Below are positions 1-9,252 of a DNA stretch of 64,000 bases, one piece after another (position 1 is the first letter of the stretch; each line of letters opens with the position of its first letter). Made by a program: the position numbers and the translations under genes. The notes under the pieces are model-generated. The model saw only the letters and a list, made by a program, of their open reading frames with translations, did no database searches and was not told the origin of the DNA. Location of the stretch: positions 22,445-86,444 of the forward strand of contig CAJQUN010001243.1 of NCBI GenBank assembly GCA_907163345.1, written 5' to 3'. This DNA comes from Haberlea rhodopensis (Eukaryota; Streptophyta; Magnoliopsida; Lamiales; Gesneriaceae).

Positions 1-306
1 ATGTACATCAGCGTATGTCATCCACTAACATGCTAGTAAAATAGGCATAATAAAACATGTATATCAATGCATGCCAGCTACAATAAAGCTAATAAAATAG
101 CAATATCTCATACCTCATCGCTAGCAATATAGCGTCATACCTGTCTCCGTCGCTCAATAATAGTGCGTAATCAGCACCCATCGCTCGAAGGCGGCAAAAT
201 CCTGTGCTGAGTACATAGCGGCAAAATCCCTCGCTATAGAATCGACGGCATGACACCTCGTCATATAATAAGTGGCATGAAACCTCGCTATATACCTGAG
301 TATGAA

Positions 307-945
307 TCATCGTCCACATAGTAGCGGAAAGAGGCATCGCTATCAATACACCTGGCGGAATGAACCATCGCCAATAGATATAGCGGAATGAACCATCGCT
401 ATAAATACACCTGGCGGAATGAACCATCGCCAATCAATATAGCGGAATGAACCATCGCTATCAATACACCTGGCGGAATGAACCATCGCCAATCAATATA
501 GCGGAATGAACCATCGCTATCAATACACCTGGCGGAATGAACCATCGCCAATAGATATAGCGGAATGAACCGTCGCTATAAATACACCTGGCGGAATGAA
601 CCATCGCCAATAGATATAGCGGAATGAACCGTCGCTATAAATACACCTGGCGGAATGAACCATCGCCAATAGATATAGCGGAATGAACCGTCGCTATAAA
701 TACACCTGGCGGAATGAACCATCGCCAATAGATATAGCGGAATGAACCATCGCTATAAATACTCCTGGCGGAATGAACCATCGCCAATCAATATAGCGGA
801 ATGAACCATCGCTATCAATACACCTGGCGGAATGAACCATCGCCAATAGATATAGCGGAATGAACCGTCGCTATAAATACACCTGGCGGAATGAACCATC
901 GCCAATAGATATAGCGGAATGAACCGTCGCTATAAACCGTTGTCC
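307..945. repeat. 59-bp tandem array of paired covarying hairpins
   Basis: Ten units start with TAGCGG at 381, 440, 499, 558, 617, 676, 735, 794, 853 and 912, an exact 59-bp period; a divergent unit starts near 317. Each unit holds two inverted repeats with 11-nt loops, TAGCG-N11-CGCTA then TGGCG-N11-CGCCA. The second position of the left arm and its partner change together (A-T to G-C). Loop bases vary (GAACCAT or GAACCGT) while the arms stay paired. Since 59 is not a multiple of three, this is not a coding repeat. Confidence 0.9.
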
Positions 946-1051
946 TCATAGAGAAATGAATATAAATCGACACAGCGGGACACATCACCGCTATCATCCG
1001 TGTCATCACATAGGAATGAATCATCATCCTAACAAGCGGCATCTCATCCTC

Positions 1052-1266
1052 GCTTCTTCATACAAGCGGTATCTCATCCTCGCTTCGTATGGCATACCCC
1101 GCCTCCATGTGCAAGCGAGCATCCCTGCCCGCTCCACATTTTTAGCGGTACAAGCATAAGCTTCTTCATACAAGCGGTATATCATCCTCGCTTCGTATGG
1201 AATACCCCGCCTCCATGTGCAAGCGAGCATCCCCGCCCGCTCCACATTTTTAGCGGTCAAGCATAA
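1052..1266. repeat. 108-bp tandem duplication with AAGCG/CGCTT hairpins
   Basis: Two nearly identical units begin at 1052 and 1160. Each carries an AAGCG-N-CGCTT inverted repeat followed by a CAAGCGAGCAT segment and a TTTTTAGCGG end. The second unit has only a few substitutions and small indels, so the duplication is recent relative to the flanking array. Confidence 0.8.
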
Positions 1267-1518
1267 GTATAAAAATTCTCACTGTCATAAGCAGGACTCC
1301 TGGAATGCATAATCATCATTCCTTTTTATACTCCATATTTCCTGTAACCTGCAACCATCAGGGTTAACAACAATAGCCATATACGCTATGCATCCACATT
1401 CAATTCATAATAAAAACACATTATGAGAATGTATGGTTTCACAAATAAATGTCATGATATCCTTCTTTAAATCCTTATTTCATCCTGAGCCCTTATCATT
1501 AGTACATTTTAATGCTTC

Positions 1519-1722
1519 TTGCTACTCCAGGAAAGCGGAATTCTTCCTCGCTTCCACTGGACTTTAGCGTTGCTACTCCATGTAAGCGGAACTCTTCATC
1601 GCTTCCAATGGACTTTAGCGTTGCTACTCCATATAAGCGGGACTCTTCATCGCTTCATATGGACTTTAGCATTGCTACTCCATATAAGCGGGACTCTTCA
1701 TCGCTTCATATGGACTTTAGCA
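1519..1722. repeat. 51-bp tandem array, four units, hairpin-bearing
   Basis: TTGCTACTCC starts at 1519, 1570, 1621 and 1672, an exact 51-bp period. Each unit folds as CCA-N3-AAGCG, an 11-nt loop, then CGCTT-N3-TGG. The distal arm differs between units (CCAGGAAAGCG, CCATGTAAGCG, CCATATAAGCG) and the partner differs to match, most clearly CCATAT against ATATGG. The period equals 17 codons, so three frames stay open, but no protein family is seen. The same array recurs at 61439-61640. Confidence 0.85.
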
Positions 1723-2122
1723 TAAGCCATTAAAATCCTTACTAAGATAACTTTGACTCAAGACATGCATATGCAAAAACAATGCACAATAACATATATC
1801 ATAACCTCAATGCACCACTTTGCATTCATCATGTGTCAACAAGACAACGTAAAATACATGTTACCTCGGAAATATCCCTTTATCTGATTTTCTTAAAACC
1901 AGCTTCCTTGGCACATAACACACGGAGTGCCAGACATCCCCACAAATGTCATCCTATCGTGTTCCACACGATTCCTGCAACCACAATGGTTAGCAATACC
2001 ACTTTTCATATCATAAGAGCACATAAACAATGTGTTATGTCATACAACATTAATGCCATCATGCATAAATATGTGCTATCAATAACTTCCTAGGCCCTTA
2101 ACAGCCCCAATGAGCAACCACT

Positions 2123-2134
2123 GCTCTGATACCA
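2123..2134 (-). other. Primer-binding site, initiator Met-tRNA
   Basis: The minus strand reads TGGTATCAGAGC, complementary to the 3' end of plant initiator Met-tRNA. It lies four bases (TTAG) inside the LTR end. It fixes the orientation of the element as minus and 2139-4783 as its 5' LTR. Confidence 0.9.
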
Positions 2135-3514
2135 CTAATGTAAGGACCCCAAGCCCTTAAACCTTGATTAGTGTATTAACCACTATGTGTGGTACATGCT
2201 TTCTATAAAATGTCAATCGGGAAGCTCTGATGATACTTAATCATTGCCTGTCAATAAAAGACTCATATGTTTGCCCTTTACCAACCCCTTGGTGCCACTT
2301 TTCACATTGTAAACTTTTACAAAAATTTGGGCAGAGTCTCCCCATAAATAGAGCTATCCCAAAACAGAGTACAACACATAACAAAATTCCCGGCCAGGGA
2401 ACACATAATACTCAACAGAAAGCAGTAATACAAGTAGATTCCCAGCCAGGGAAGACACCACACATACGTCAACAAAAGTGGGTTCCAACACCCACATAAT
2501 ACACCAATGACTCTCATATCATTCTAGCAATTCAACCTAATTGCATGCAACCTTAAATGAAAGAGAGAAAGGCTCATGCCTTTATATACAATCCATATAC
2601 AAGTATAATCGTGCTCACATGCGAGCATCATGAATATGAATATGTATAAATCCTCAGGTGTATATATAGGTACTCTATACGATACCGTGCTCCATCAAGC
2701 CCTGGTACCACGATCCTGGGAGTACCTCAAATCAACAGCTCGAGCTCAGCTCCATAGCCATCGATGTACCTGTCCACCTGTCCCAACAGAGACAGCCCCC
2801 AACGGGGTGAGCATACCAATACACAAAATCCCATAATCATAATAATGAAATTCATAATTTACAACAAAGGTAAATGCTAATGAATTTAAATGATACTCCC
2901 TGGATGGCAACATCCTCATCCGGGATTCCGTGTACTGTCCCTGTTCTCACAACATCAAACTCATCAAATCTCATAAATCAGTAAATCAACACATTGATTT
3001 ACACATCGCATGCCTGATCCTCGAATATCAACATATAGTGATTACAAATTCATTAAACATGCAATTACAGATATCACAATATCTAATACTGATTTCACAA
3101 CCTTGCTATCAATCACAGATAGCTCAAATGCCTTAGCATTTATTTTACCAATCCTTCATTATACTTAGACATCTCAAGTGTCTTATAATGAATACATGAG
3201 TCTACAAACCTAGACATCTCAAATGTCTCATAATGAATACATGATTCTACGAACCTAGACATCTCAAATGTCTTACGAAGAATGCATGATTCTACAAACC
3301 TAGACATCTCAAATGTCTCATAATATAGTCATATAAACCCAGTACCCCATATATCATGCAAGAGTCATCCTACTCTAGTGTCACGCACGCTACAAGCGGC
3401 GATATCAAGATTTGGGTCATTCCTTGGCTATATCAACATGTATATATGACCATACGCAAAACATTCAATGCAATCAAAACACCTTATGCATTTCACATAT
3501 ATATAGTAATGCTC

Positions 3515-3529
3515 GTACGTCGCACGTAC
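3515..3529 (-). promoter_or_regulatory. GTACGT-N3-ACGTAC hairpin in family C LTR
   Basis: A perfect 6-bp inverted repeat with a 3-nt loop. On the transcribed strand it reads GGTACGT-GCG-ACGTACGAGC. The left arm also resembles a 5' splice site (AG/GTACGT). The same hairpin sits once in nearly every other LTR family here with a changed loop, so it is probably functional RNA or a splice signal (inference). Confidence 0.6.
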
Positions 3530-4446
3530 CTTAAATCTCCGAAGTCCGAGCCAAGCCTTGCTCGAGTTCCATGCCCCGAGGAATGATGTGCTAACACGAT
3601 AAATAATTCACAATTATTTACGAACATGTAACCTATGCTCAAGCACACCCATATCCCTCACAACATTGTCAATACACGACAATTATCCTCTTAAAAGACC
3701 CGGGGCAGGGTACATGCAGGGAAGGAATAAATGAGACAATCGAAATTTGTTCAAGAATGCCCTACAAAAATCGAACCTCAATCTCACAATTTCGAACCCA
3801 ATTAAATACCATAATTCATCTAAAATGTCAATTAATCAACCCATAGCATGAATAATCATCCCACATGCCAAACCCCCAAATTCGAAATCCAAATCCCTAA
3901 AATTCGAAACCCAAGCCCCTAAAATTCGAAATCCAAGAAGCATCATAATGCATCTACAACATGAATTTATCAATCCATAACAAGAATCACCACAACCCTT
4001 CCAAAACCCCCAAAATTCGAACCCACTTCAAGCATACAACCAAAATTTCGAACCAATCCCACCAACAACAATAATCCGAACAAATCGAACACAAAAATGG
4101 CAGGGAATTGCACGAAAATAACGAAAAAGGGGTTAGGAAGATTACCCAAACGAAAATCGGAAGAAATCGGACCAAAATCGAAGAACCCTAACTTTTGGGG
4201 ATCGACGCCTTTCTGTAAAATTCGACTTCCACACGCGACGAAACCTTCAATTGGCAGAGGGGAAAGGAGCGCCTCGTCGAGACGAAGCCGTGGGTAGGTC
4301 GCACGCGCCGATCGGCGGCCGGACGGCGGCTGGCGGAGCGCCTGAAACGGCGGGGGTGCAGGGGCGACGGGAATCGCGGCTGCGGGAGAGAGGGGGAGGA
4401 ATTGGGGCTGAAATGAAATTATGTCTAAAATTTTGGGTTTAAATGG

Positions 4447-4454
4447 TATTTATA
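4447..4454 (-). promoter_or_regulatory. TATA box of family C LTR
   Basis: The minus strand reads GCTATAAATACC. It lies just upstream of the GC-rich leader, and the equivalent copy at about 57648-57658 keeps TATAAATAC. A start site roughly 30 bp downstream (near 4415) is expected but not shown. Confidence 0.6.
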
Positions 4455-4783
4455 GCAAAAATACCCCGAAAAATTAATAGCCCCACAAATACATCATGAT
4501 TCCTTAAAAATCATCTGTTTTCAAAAACTCTCTCTCTAACTCCAAAATTCCCTACCGGTGCTCACACAGCACCCGAGATTCCGAGACACATCAAAAACCC
4601 AACTCTTAGGTTTTACACCGTAATGTGAATACAATCTCAACCTCTGGATCCAACGATCCCAACTGCCCAAATAAACGAGCCCAGAAGGCCCAATACCTCG
4701 ATTAAACTCCAAATCGTCACGTAAAACCACTTTAGGGATTATTAATACTACGGGATTAACACCTATAATCCCTGGTCATCACA

Positions 4784-5092
4784 GAGATCAAGCCTGCTAT
4801 CATACAATTATCCAACATTCGGTTCAGTTTGGGGGAGTAGCTATTGACGATCCAAATGCCCACATCTCCACTTCTTGGAGATTTGTGATACATTCAAGCA
4901 TAATGGCGTTACTGACGATGCCATCTGGTTACGTTTGTTTCCATTTTCTTTACGAGATAAAGCTAAATCTTGGTTACAATCGTTGCCTGCAGGTTCTATT
5001 ACTATGTGTGGTGGGATGGCGCAGTTGTTCTTGTCAAAATTCTTTCCACCATCCAAGACGGCCAAGATGCAAAATGACATCAATACTTTTGT
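4784..5092 (+). pseudogene. Athila-like Ty3/gypsy gag, N-terminal part
   Basis: Translation gives the conserved plant gypsy gag core: EIKPAI near 4784, then after a frame change an FGG...DPNAH stretch, LEICDTFKHNGVTDDAIWLRL and FSLRDKAKSWLQSLPAGSI, ending at NTF. Small indels shift the frame near 4830 and 4870. The left end is cut by the family C insertion inside the EIKPAI codons. The right end is cut by the family A solo LTR, and the frame resumes at 7103 with AQYDPETLYESWERFK. It would have encoded the capsid-like structural protein; it is dead here. Confidence 0.85.
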
Positions 5093-5821
5093 TGTGATAT
5101 CCCTGAAATAATTAATTGCAATTTGAGCATTAATTATGATTATGTGATTATTTGTGGTGTTAATAAATTTAGTGTTGGAATTGATTAAAATGGCAAAATG
5201 CTTAGTCACATGATAGGCGTGACCGAGTAATGCATTTCAGGGTGCATGATGTGCATGTGGGGAAATTGGGTGCTAGCATGATTTAATTATGATGGTTGAT
5301 AATTACTTGGAAATCATGTATTTTAATTGAGATTTTGGTGCTTTTGGGGAAATGTTTTTAAATATCATGTTGGGTTATTTTATACATCATGCTAATAATT
5401 GGGGTACATGTTTTTAATTAACCCCCACCTTTATACCCCACTACCCCACTTTACCTTTCACTTTTTCCACAATCCCCAAATCACTCTCCCAAACCCTACC
5501 CTCAACCCATTTTCGAAATTGACATAAAGGAGGAGGAGAAATCTTCACAAAAGCTTGGTTTGTGACATTTTTTGTGAGATTTGGAGTCCATAAGAGTTAT
5601 GGAACCCCCCTTGATGTTTTAATGGTGTTTGGTTTTGATTTTAAAATGGGTTTGTGTTGGGTTGGTATTGGTTTTGGTTGGGTGTTAGATTTTTGGTTGT
5701 TTAAAGGTGTATGTTGAAGGTTTATGGTGTTTTTATGTTATGGGTTTGTTGGTATATGCGTTGGTGAAGATGGGGAAGAAAATATGGTGCAAAAATGGTG
5801 TTTTTCGAAGTGCAGGAAGCG

Positions 5822-6011
5822 GCGATCGATCGCCCGTTTTTGGCGATCGATCGTGCGCATACAGTACACTTCAGTAGCGTTTGGCGATCGATCGCCATAT
5901 TTGGGCGATCGATCGGCGAGGCTGGCGATCGATCGCCGCCGAGTGCAGAAAAATTCACACTCGGGCAGTGTGATCTCGCGATCGATCGGGGCCTTGCGGC
6001 GATCGATCGCG
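5822..6011. repeat. Cluster of GCGATCGATCGC palindromes
   Basis: About seven copies of the 12-bp palindrome or one-base variants lie in 190 bp at irregular spacing. They make repetitive reading frames on both strands (Arg-Ser-Ile-Ala and Ala-Ile-Asp-Arg) that have no other coding sign. Confidence 0.85.
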
Positions 6012-6154
6012 AGACACCAAAATGTGTGTTTTTGGTTATTTTTGTAGGATTTTTTGTATTGGATTCTAATATTGTTTGTGTGAATATGTAGAACCATCCC
6101 AGGTGGCGACACAACCAAGGAAGTGAAGTCATACCAAATCCTACTTTTGGAAAG

Positions 6155-6172
6155 GTACGTAGAGAGACGTAC
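6155..6172 (+). promoter_or_regulatory. GTACGT-N6-ACGTAC hairpin in family A LTR
   Basis: The arms pair perfectly with loop AGAGAG. It lies at the 3' edge of an exon-like block that follows a TGTAG/AACCATC acceptor-like junction at about 6088, and AAAG/GTACGT resembles a splice donor. Equivalents are 22738-22755 and 50616-50632. Confidence 0.55.
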
Positions 6173-6354
6173 GGGCACCCAACGGTACATGTATCTATTA
6201 TACTCATTGATTATGCATTGTGGATGCGAGTATATATGGAATTGTGCATCATGGATGCAAATACATGTTGAATTATGCATTATGATTGCATATGTATATG
6301 ATGATTGTTTGGTGCACATCCCATTAGTCATGGTTATATAGAGTGATGATTTTA

Positions 6355-6550
6355 ATGCTTTGCCGCTGTCACTTGAAGCGATGATAGAATACTTGTCGTT
6401 GTCATATTGTAGCGAGGAAAGAATATTTGCCGCCAAATGTTGAAGCGAGGGTATTGCCGCATGTCGCATTTGCGTGAGGCTATTCAATGCCGCTAATATG
6501 TCGAAGCGAGAGGTATTAGTGCCGCTGTCATGACAAGCGAGGTGCATTAA
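6355..6550. repeat. CCGCT/AGCG hairpin cluster in LTR
   Basis: Five CCGCT-like boxes (GCCGCTGTCA, GCCGCCAAAT, GCCGCATGTC and others) alternate with AGCGAGG boxes about 35-40 bp apart. Neighbouring boxes can pair as CGCT with AGCG. These are the same building blocks as the 59-bp array, but more diverged. Confidence 0.65.
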
Positions 6551-6907
6551 AATACACTATTATAACAGACTAGGGATTGGTGATTGGTGATAATGGAATG
6601 GTGTTATGTCATGACATGTGTAGAACCATTAAATAATCTATTGATTATACTCATGAGTTATGGTACAGGGACAACCAAAAAGGGAGCGTTTAAAATGCAT
6701 GGGAAAAATAGGAAGTATTTTATTTCGATTTATGCATTTACGCCTTATATTCATATTGTGTTGAATATGGATTATTGTATGCTCATGTTTTGGGGGTTGT
6801 CCTTGTAGGTACATTTTGGCATGATAAAAGGGGCTAAGGCGGGTTGAGGTGGTGAGCTTGTGAAGAACGCTTTTGATAAGGCAGGACAGGATTATTTTGT
6901 ATAGTGT

Positions 6908-6922
6908 CTACTCTAGGAGTAG
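6908..6922. repeat. CTACTC-TAG-GAGTAG palindrome
   Basis: A perfect 6-bp stem with a 3-nt centre, conserved in all three family A LTRs (also 23437-23451 and 49859-49873). It lies shortly before an AT-rich stretch near the LTR end, where 3' processing signals would be expected. Confidence 0.6.
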
Positions 6923-7102
6923 TGTAAAGCTATAGTGAATAACATTCATTTGTTAGAGAATGTAATTAATCCATTTGAAAGTCCTTAACTTGGCATGTAA
7001 TTCTTAAGGCTCAAAGTCTCAACACGAACTTTTATACTCTGATAATGTATGTTAGCTCTAATTATGCCTTTAATCCGCACTTAAGGAACTAGGGTCCTTA
7101 CA

Positions 7103-7500
7103 TTTGCCCAATACGATCCAGAGACACTGTATGAGTCTTGGGAGCGCTTCAAAGATCTACTATGGAGATGCCCACATCATGGCCTCCCTATCTGCCTGCA
7201 TGTACAAACATTTTATAACAGTTTTATTTCTGATAATCGTTCTATGATTGTGCAGTGTCAGGAGGAACGGTGATGAGGAAGACACCCGAGGAAGCTTATA
7301 CGCTATTGGAGGAGATGGCTGCTAATAGATGTCATTGGCAGTCCGACAGGAACGTGCCAAAGAAGCAAGCACAGTGCATCAAGTGAGTGAAGTCACTGCC
7401 CTAGCTGCCCAGTTTGAAGTGCTGAACAAGAAGATCGAGACTTTGAGCATGCATGCAATGCAAGTTCAAACTGTTACATGCGAGCTTTGCCAATGAGGAC
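7103..7500 (+). pseudogene. Athila-like gag, C-terminal part
   Basis: Continues the gag frame broken at 5092: AQYDPETLYESWERFKDLLWRCPHHGLP, then a degraded region with stops (TGA and TAG near 7272 and 7327). Just beyond it, at 7591-7650, is a Pro/Tyr-rich tract (PQTYPYPNTYN) typical of the gag tail of this lineage. Without the family A LTR it would join the part at 4784-5092. Confidence 0.8.
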
Positions 7501-7843
7501 ATCCGAGCACTGAATGCCAAGTAGGTAACCCTTTCATTACAACTAATGAAGCTGTTAATTTTTTAGGGAACCGACCACCACAGACCTACCCCTACCCAAA
7601 TACATATAATACTGGGCCGAGGAACTATCCCCAACCACCACTAGGTATGCACCAAAGCCAAGCATGGAGGAGATCTTAACCAAGTTCATCTCGTCAGCTG
7701 AAACAAGGATGACCAATCACGTGGAGTCGATAAAGAACTTGGAAGTCCAAGTGGGATAGCTAGCAAAGATCATAGCCGGACGAGCACAAGGAGCACCTCC
7801 TAGTGACACTGAGACAAATCCTAGGGAGCAAGTCCATGCCATC

Positions 7844-8167
7844 ATGTTGAGGAGTGGAAATGAGGTCGCTGCAAAGAAGGATGTACAAGTTGAGTTAAAA
7901 GGCGAGGCAGACATCAAACAAGAAAAAGAACAAACACGCGACAAAGGTAAGTCTACTAAGACCCCTACACCCATCACACCTGCTAAGGTAGATATCCCAC
8001 CCCCATTCCCCGGTGCATATAAGAGAGCAAAAATAGATGCTAAGTTTGCTAAGTTTTTAGAATTGATAAAGAATCTCCATATTGAGATGCCTTTCATTGA
8101 TGCTATTCGGCACATGCCGAATTATGCTAAGTTTTTAAAGGAGATTCTGTCAAAAAATAGAAACTAG
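7844..8167 (+). pseudogene. Athila-like gag-protease linker (open fragment)
   Basis: A 107-codon open stretch: lysine-rich N-terminal half, then PPPFPGAYKRAKIDAKFAKF and an LIKNLHIEMPFIDAIRHMPNYAKFLKEIL-type block, here cited by its ends only. This is the conserved linker before the protease in Athila/Tat elements. It ends KNRN-stop; the next conserved piece (KEHEMINLTEKCSAVI-like) follows in another frame, so the polyprotein is frameshifted here. Confidence 0.8.
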
Positions 8168-8248
8168 GAGAGCATGAGATGATAAACTTAACTGAGAAGT
8201 GTTCTGCTGTCATAATGATTCACCTCCAAAGTTAAAGGATCCAGGGAG

Positions 8249-8600
8249 TTTCATTATACCTTGCTCAATTCTAAATCTTTTAATAAATCTTTATGTGATT
8301 TGGGGTCAAGTGTCAATTTAATGCCTTTGTCTGTGTACAGGAAGCTGGGCTTAGGAGAAGTTAAAGCAATCAATGTTTCACTGCAGATGGCGGACAAGTC
8401 CATCAAGTACCCTCATGGGATAGTGGAGGATGTACCGGTCAAGGTTGATAAATTCACCATTCCGGTGGATTTATCATGTTGGACATAACTGAAGATGCAG
8501 ACATGCCTCTAATTCTAGGATGACCGTTCCTAGCAACTTGAAGGGCATTGATTGATGTCCAAGAAGGGAAGTTGTTCCTCCGAGTAGGGGGATCAAGTGA
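8249..8600 (+). pseudogene. Athila-like aspartic protease remnant
   Basis: The frame reads SFNKSLCDLGSSVNLMPLSV, then YRKLGLGEVKAINVSLQMAD and the PHGIVEDVPVKVDKF block, the retroviral-type protease of Athila/Tat elements. The catalytic motif appears as DLGSS where the lineage usually has DLGAS. A frameshift near 8480 and stops end it before the LILG-type flap region, which is still readable in another frame at about 8508-8520. Inactive. Confidence 0.8.
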
Positions 8601-8619
8601 CTTTTGACATGTTAAAGCT

Positions 8620-8899
8620 TTGAACACTACTTGCACTGAGCAACAATGTTTTAGTATTAATATAATTGATACAATGTCTGTTGATGCGATGCAGGTTAAG
8701 AGCGATAAGAAGGTGGAGTTCACAACGAAGGCCCATCAAAGAGGAAGCAAATTCTGTGAATGTGATTTAGTTCAAATGAATAGGAAAAAGATGAGACTAT
8801 GTCCATGGAAGTCTGACGCACCATGGGCTGAACCGTTCAAAGTTGTCGATGTTCTACCCTTCGATACCTTCAAACTGAGAGATGACCACGGGGCACTAT
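8620..8899 (+). pseudogene. Athila-like integrase C-terminal remnant
   Basis: The frame holds FCECDLVQMNRKKMRL then WAEPFKVVDVLPFDTFKLRD, resembling the SH3-like C-terminal domain of gypsy integrase. RT, RNase H and the integrase core are missing between 8600 and 8650, so there is an internal deletion of several kilobases. The end is cut at 8899 by the family B LTR. Downstream Athila sequence resumes near 23776. Confidence 0.7.
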
Positions 8900-9252
8900 T
8901 GTAAGACCCCAACGTCCCAATACGTCAATAATGCAATTATGACGTCATTTGTGTATATAAAAATTCATTCCTTAAAAATTCTCACTACATGCTTCACATA
9001 GACCCTAGACTTTTATAAACATTTGAGTAGAGTCTCCCAATAAACTTGACTCTCCAAAAAAAAATCAAGAGACATATATCATCGCCATGACAATAATAAA
9101 ATCCCAAACAACACATCCTCATATAATTAAACTCCAACCTTCATCCAAAATAAATTCATCTGCTCAAATCATAAATCATGATCTCCTCAAATAAACTGCA
9201 TCTATGACACCCGAATGAAAGGAGAAACATTAGGACATATATACATATCATA

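Larger units (their letters stand above)
1..2138 (-). mobile_element. Family C LTR element: non-coding 5' leader (partial)
   Basis: Read on the minus strand, this is the stretch just downstream of the 5' LTR at 2139-4783 and its primer-binding site. The left edge is cut by the window: position 1 matches about 60330 in the second copy of the same element (D). No ORF with recognisable gag or pol exists. The stretch is mostly hairpin arrays: a 59-bp array, a 108-bp duplication and a 51-bp array, separated by AT-rich spacers. Short reading frames in the arrays are by-products of the repeat period. It is best read as a leader of a non-autonomous Ty3/gypsy-like element. The rest of the interior is outside the window. 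Confidence 0.75.
2139..4783 (-). mobile_element. Family C 5' LTR (2645 bp)
   Basis: On the minus strand it starts TGTGATGACC at 4783 and ends in CTTACA at 2139, followed by the PBS. It closely matches the LTRs at 55321-57981 and 62082-64000. A terminal hairpin GGGATTA-N7-TAATCCC lies near 4752-4774. A TATA box precedes a very GC-rich presumed 5' UTR (about 4250-4400). Two TTCCC-N5-GGGAA inverted repeats lie near 2388-2450, and a GTACGT/ACGTAC hairpin at 3515-3529. The flank 4784-4788 (GAGAT) would be one target-site copy; the other is outside the window. Confidence 0.88.
5093..7102 (+). mobile_element. Family A solo LTR, copy 1 (2010 bp)
   Basis: Begins TGTGATATCCC and ends CCTTACA. It is flanked by TTTGT (5088-5092) and TTTGC (7103-7107), a 5-bp target duplication with one mismatch, and it interrupts Athila gag between NTF and AQYD. 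Internal sequence and a second LTR are absent, so it is a solo LTR. In order it holds a pyrimidine-rich leader, a GCGATCGATCGC cluster, an AG...GT exon-like block, the GTACGT hairpin, a CCGCT/AGCG hairpin cluster and a CTACTC/GAGTAG palindrome. Copies 2 (21609-23627) and 3 (49682-51737) keep the same order. Confidence 0.88.

Noticed and set aside
307..945. CRISPR array
   Set aside because: Regular palindromic repeats resemble one, but spacers are as conserved as repeats, there are no cas genes, and the context is plant LTR elements.
89..1260. Proteins with repeated Ser-Phe-Arg-Tyr and Trp-Arg-Trp phrases on the minus strand
   Set aside because: They are translations of the 59-bp array. The period is not a multiple of three, frames change, and no start context or homology is seen.
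1512..1733. 17-residue repeat protein from the 51-bp array
   Set aside because: Three overlapping frames stay open just because 51 is divisible by three. No protein signature, and it lies in an LTR leader.
5738..6547. 269-codon minus-strand ORF through the family A LTR
   Set aside because: Opened by the GATCGATC palindromes, which read Arg-Ser-Ile-Ala or Ala-Ile-Asp-Arg on both strands. Copies 2 and 3 do not keep it.
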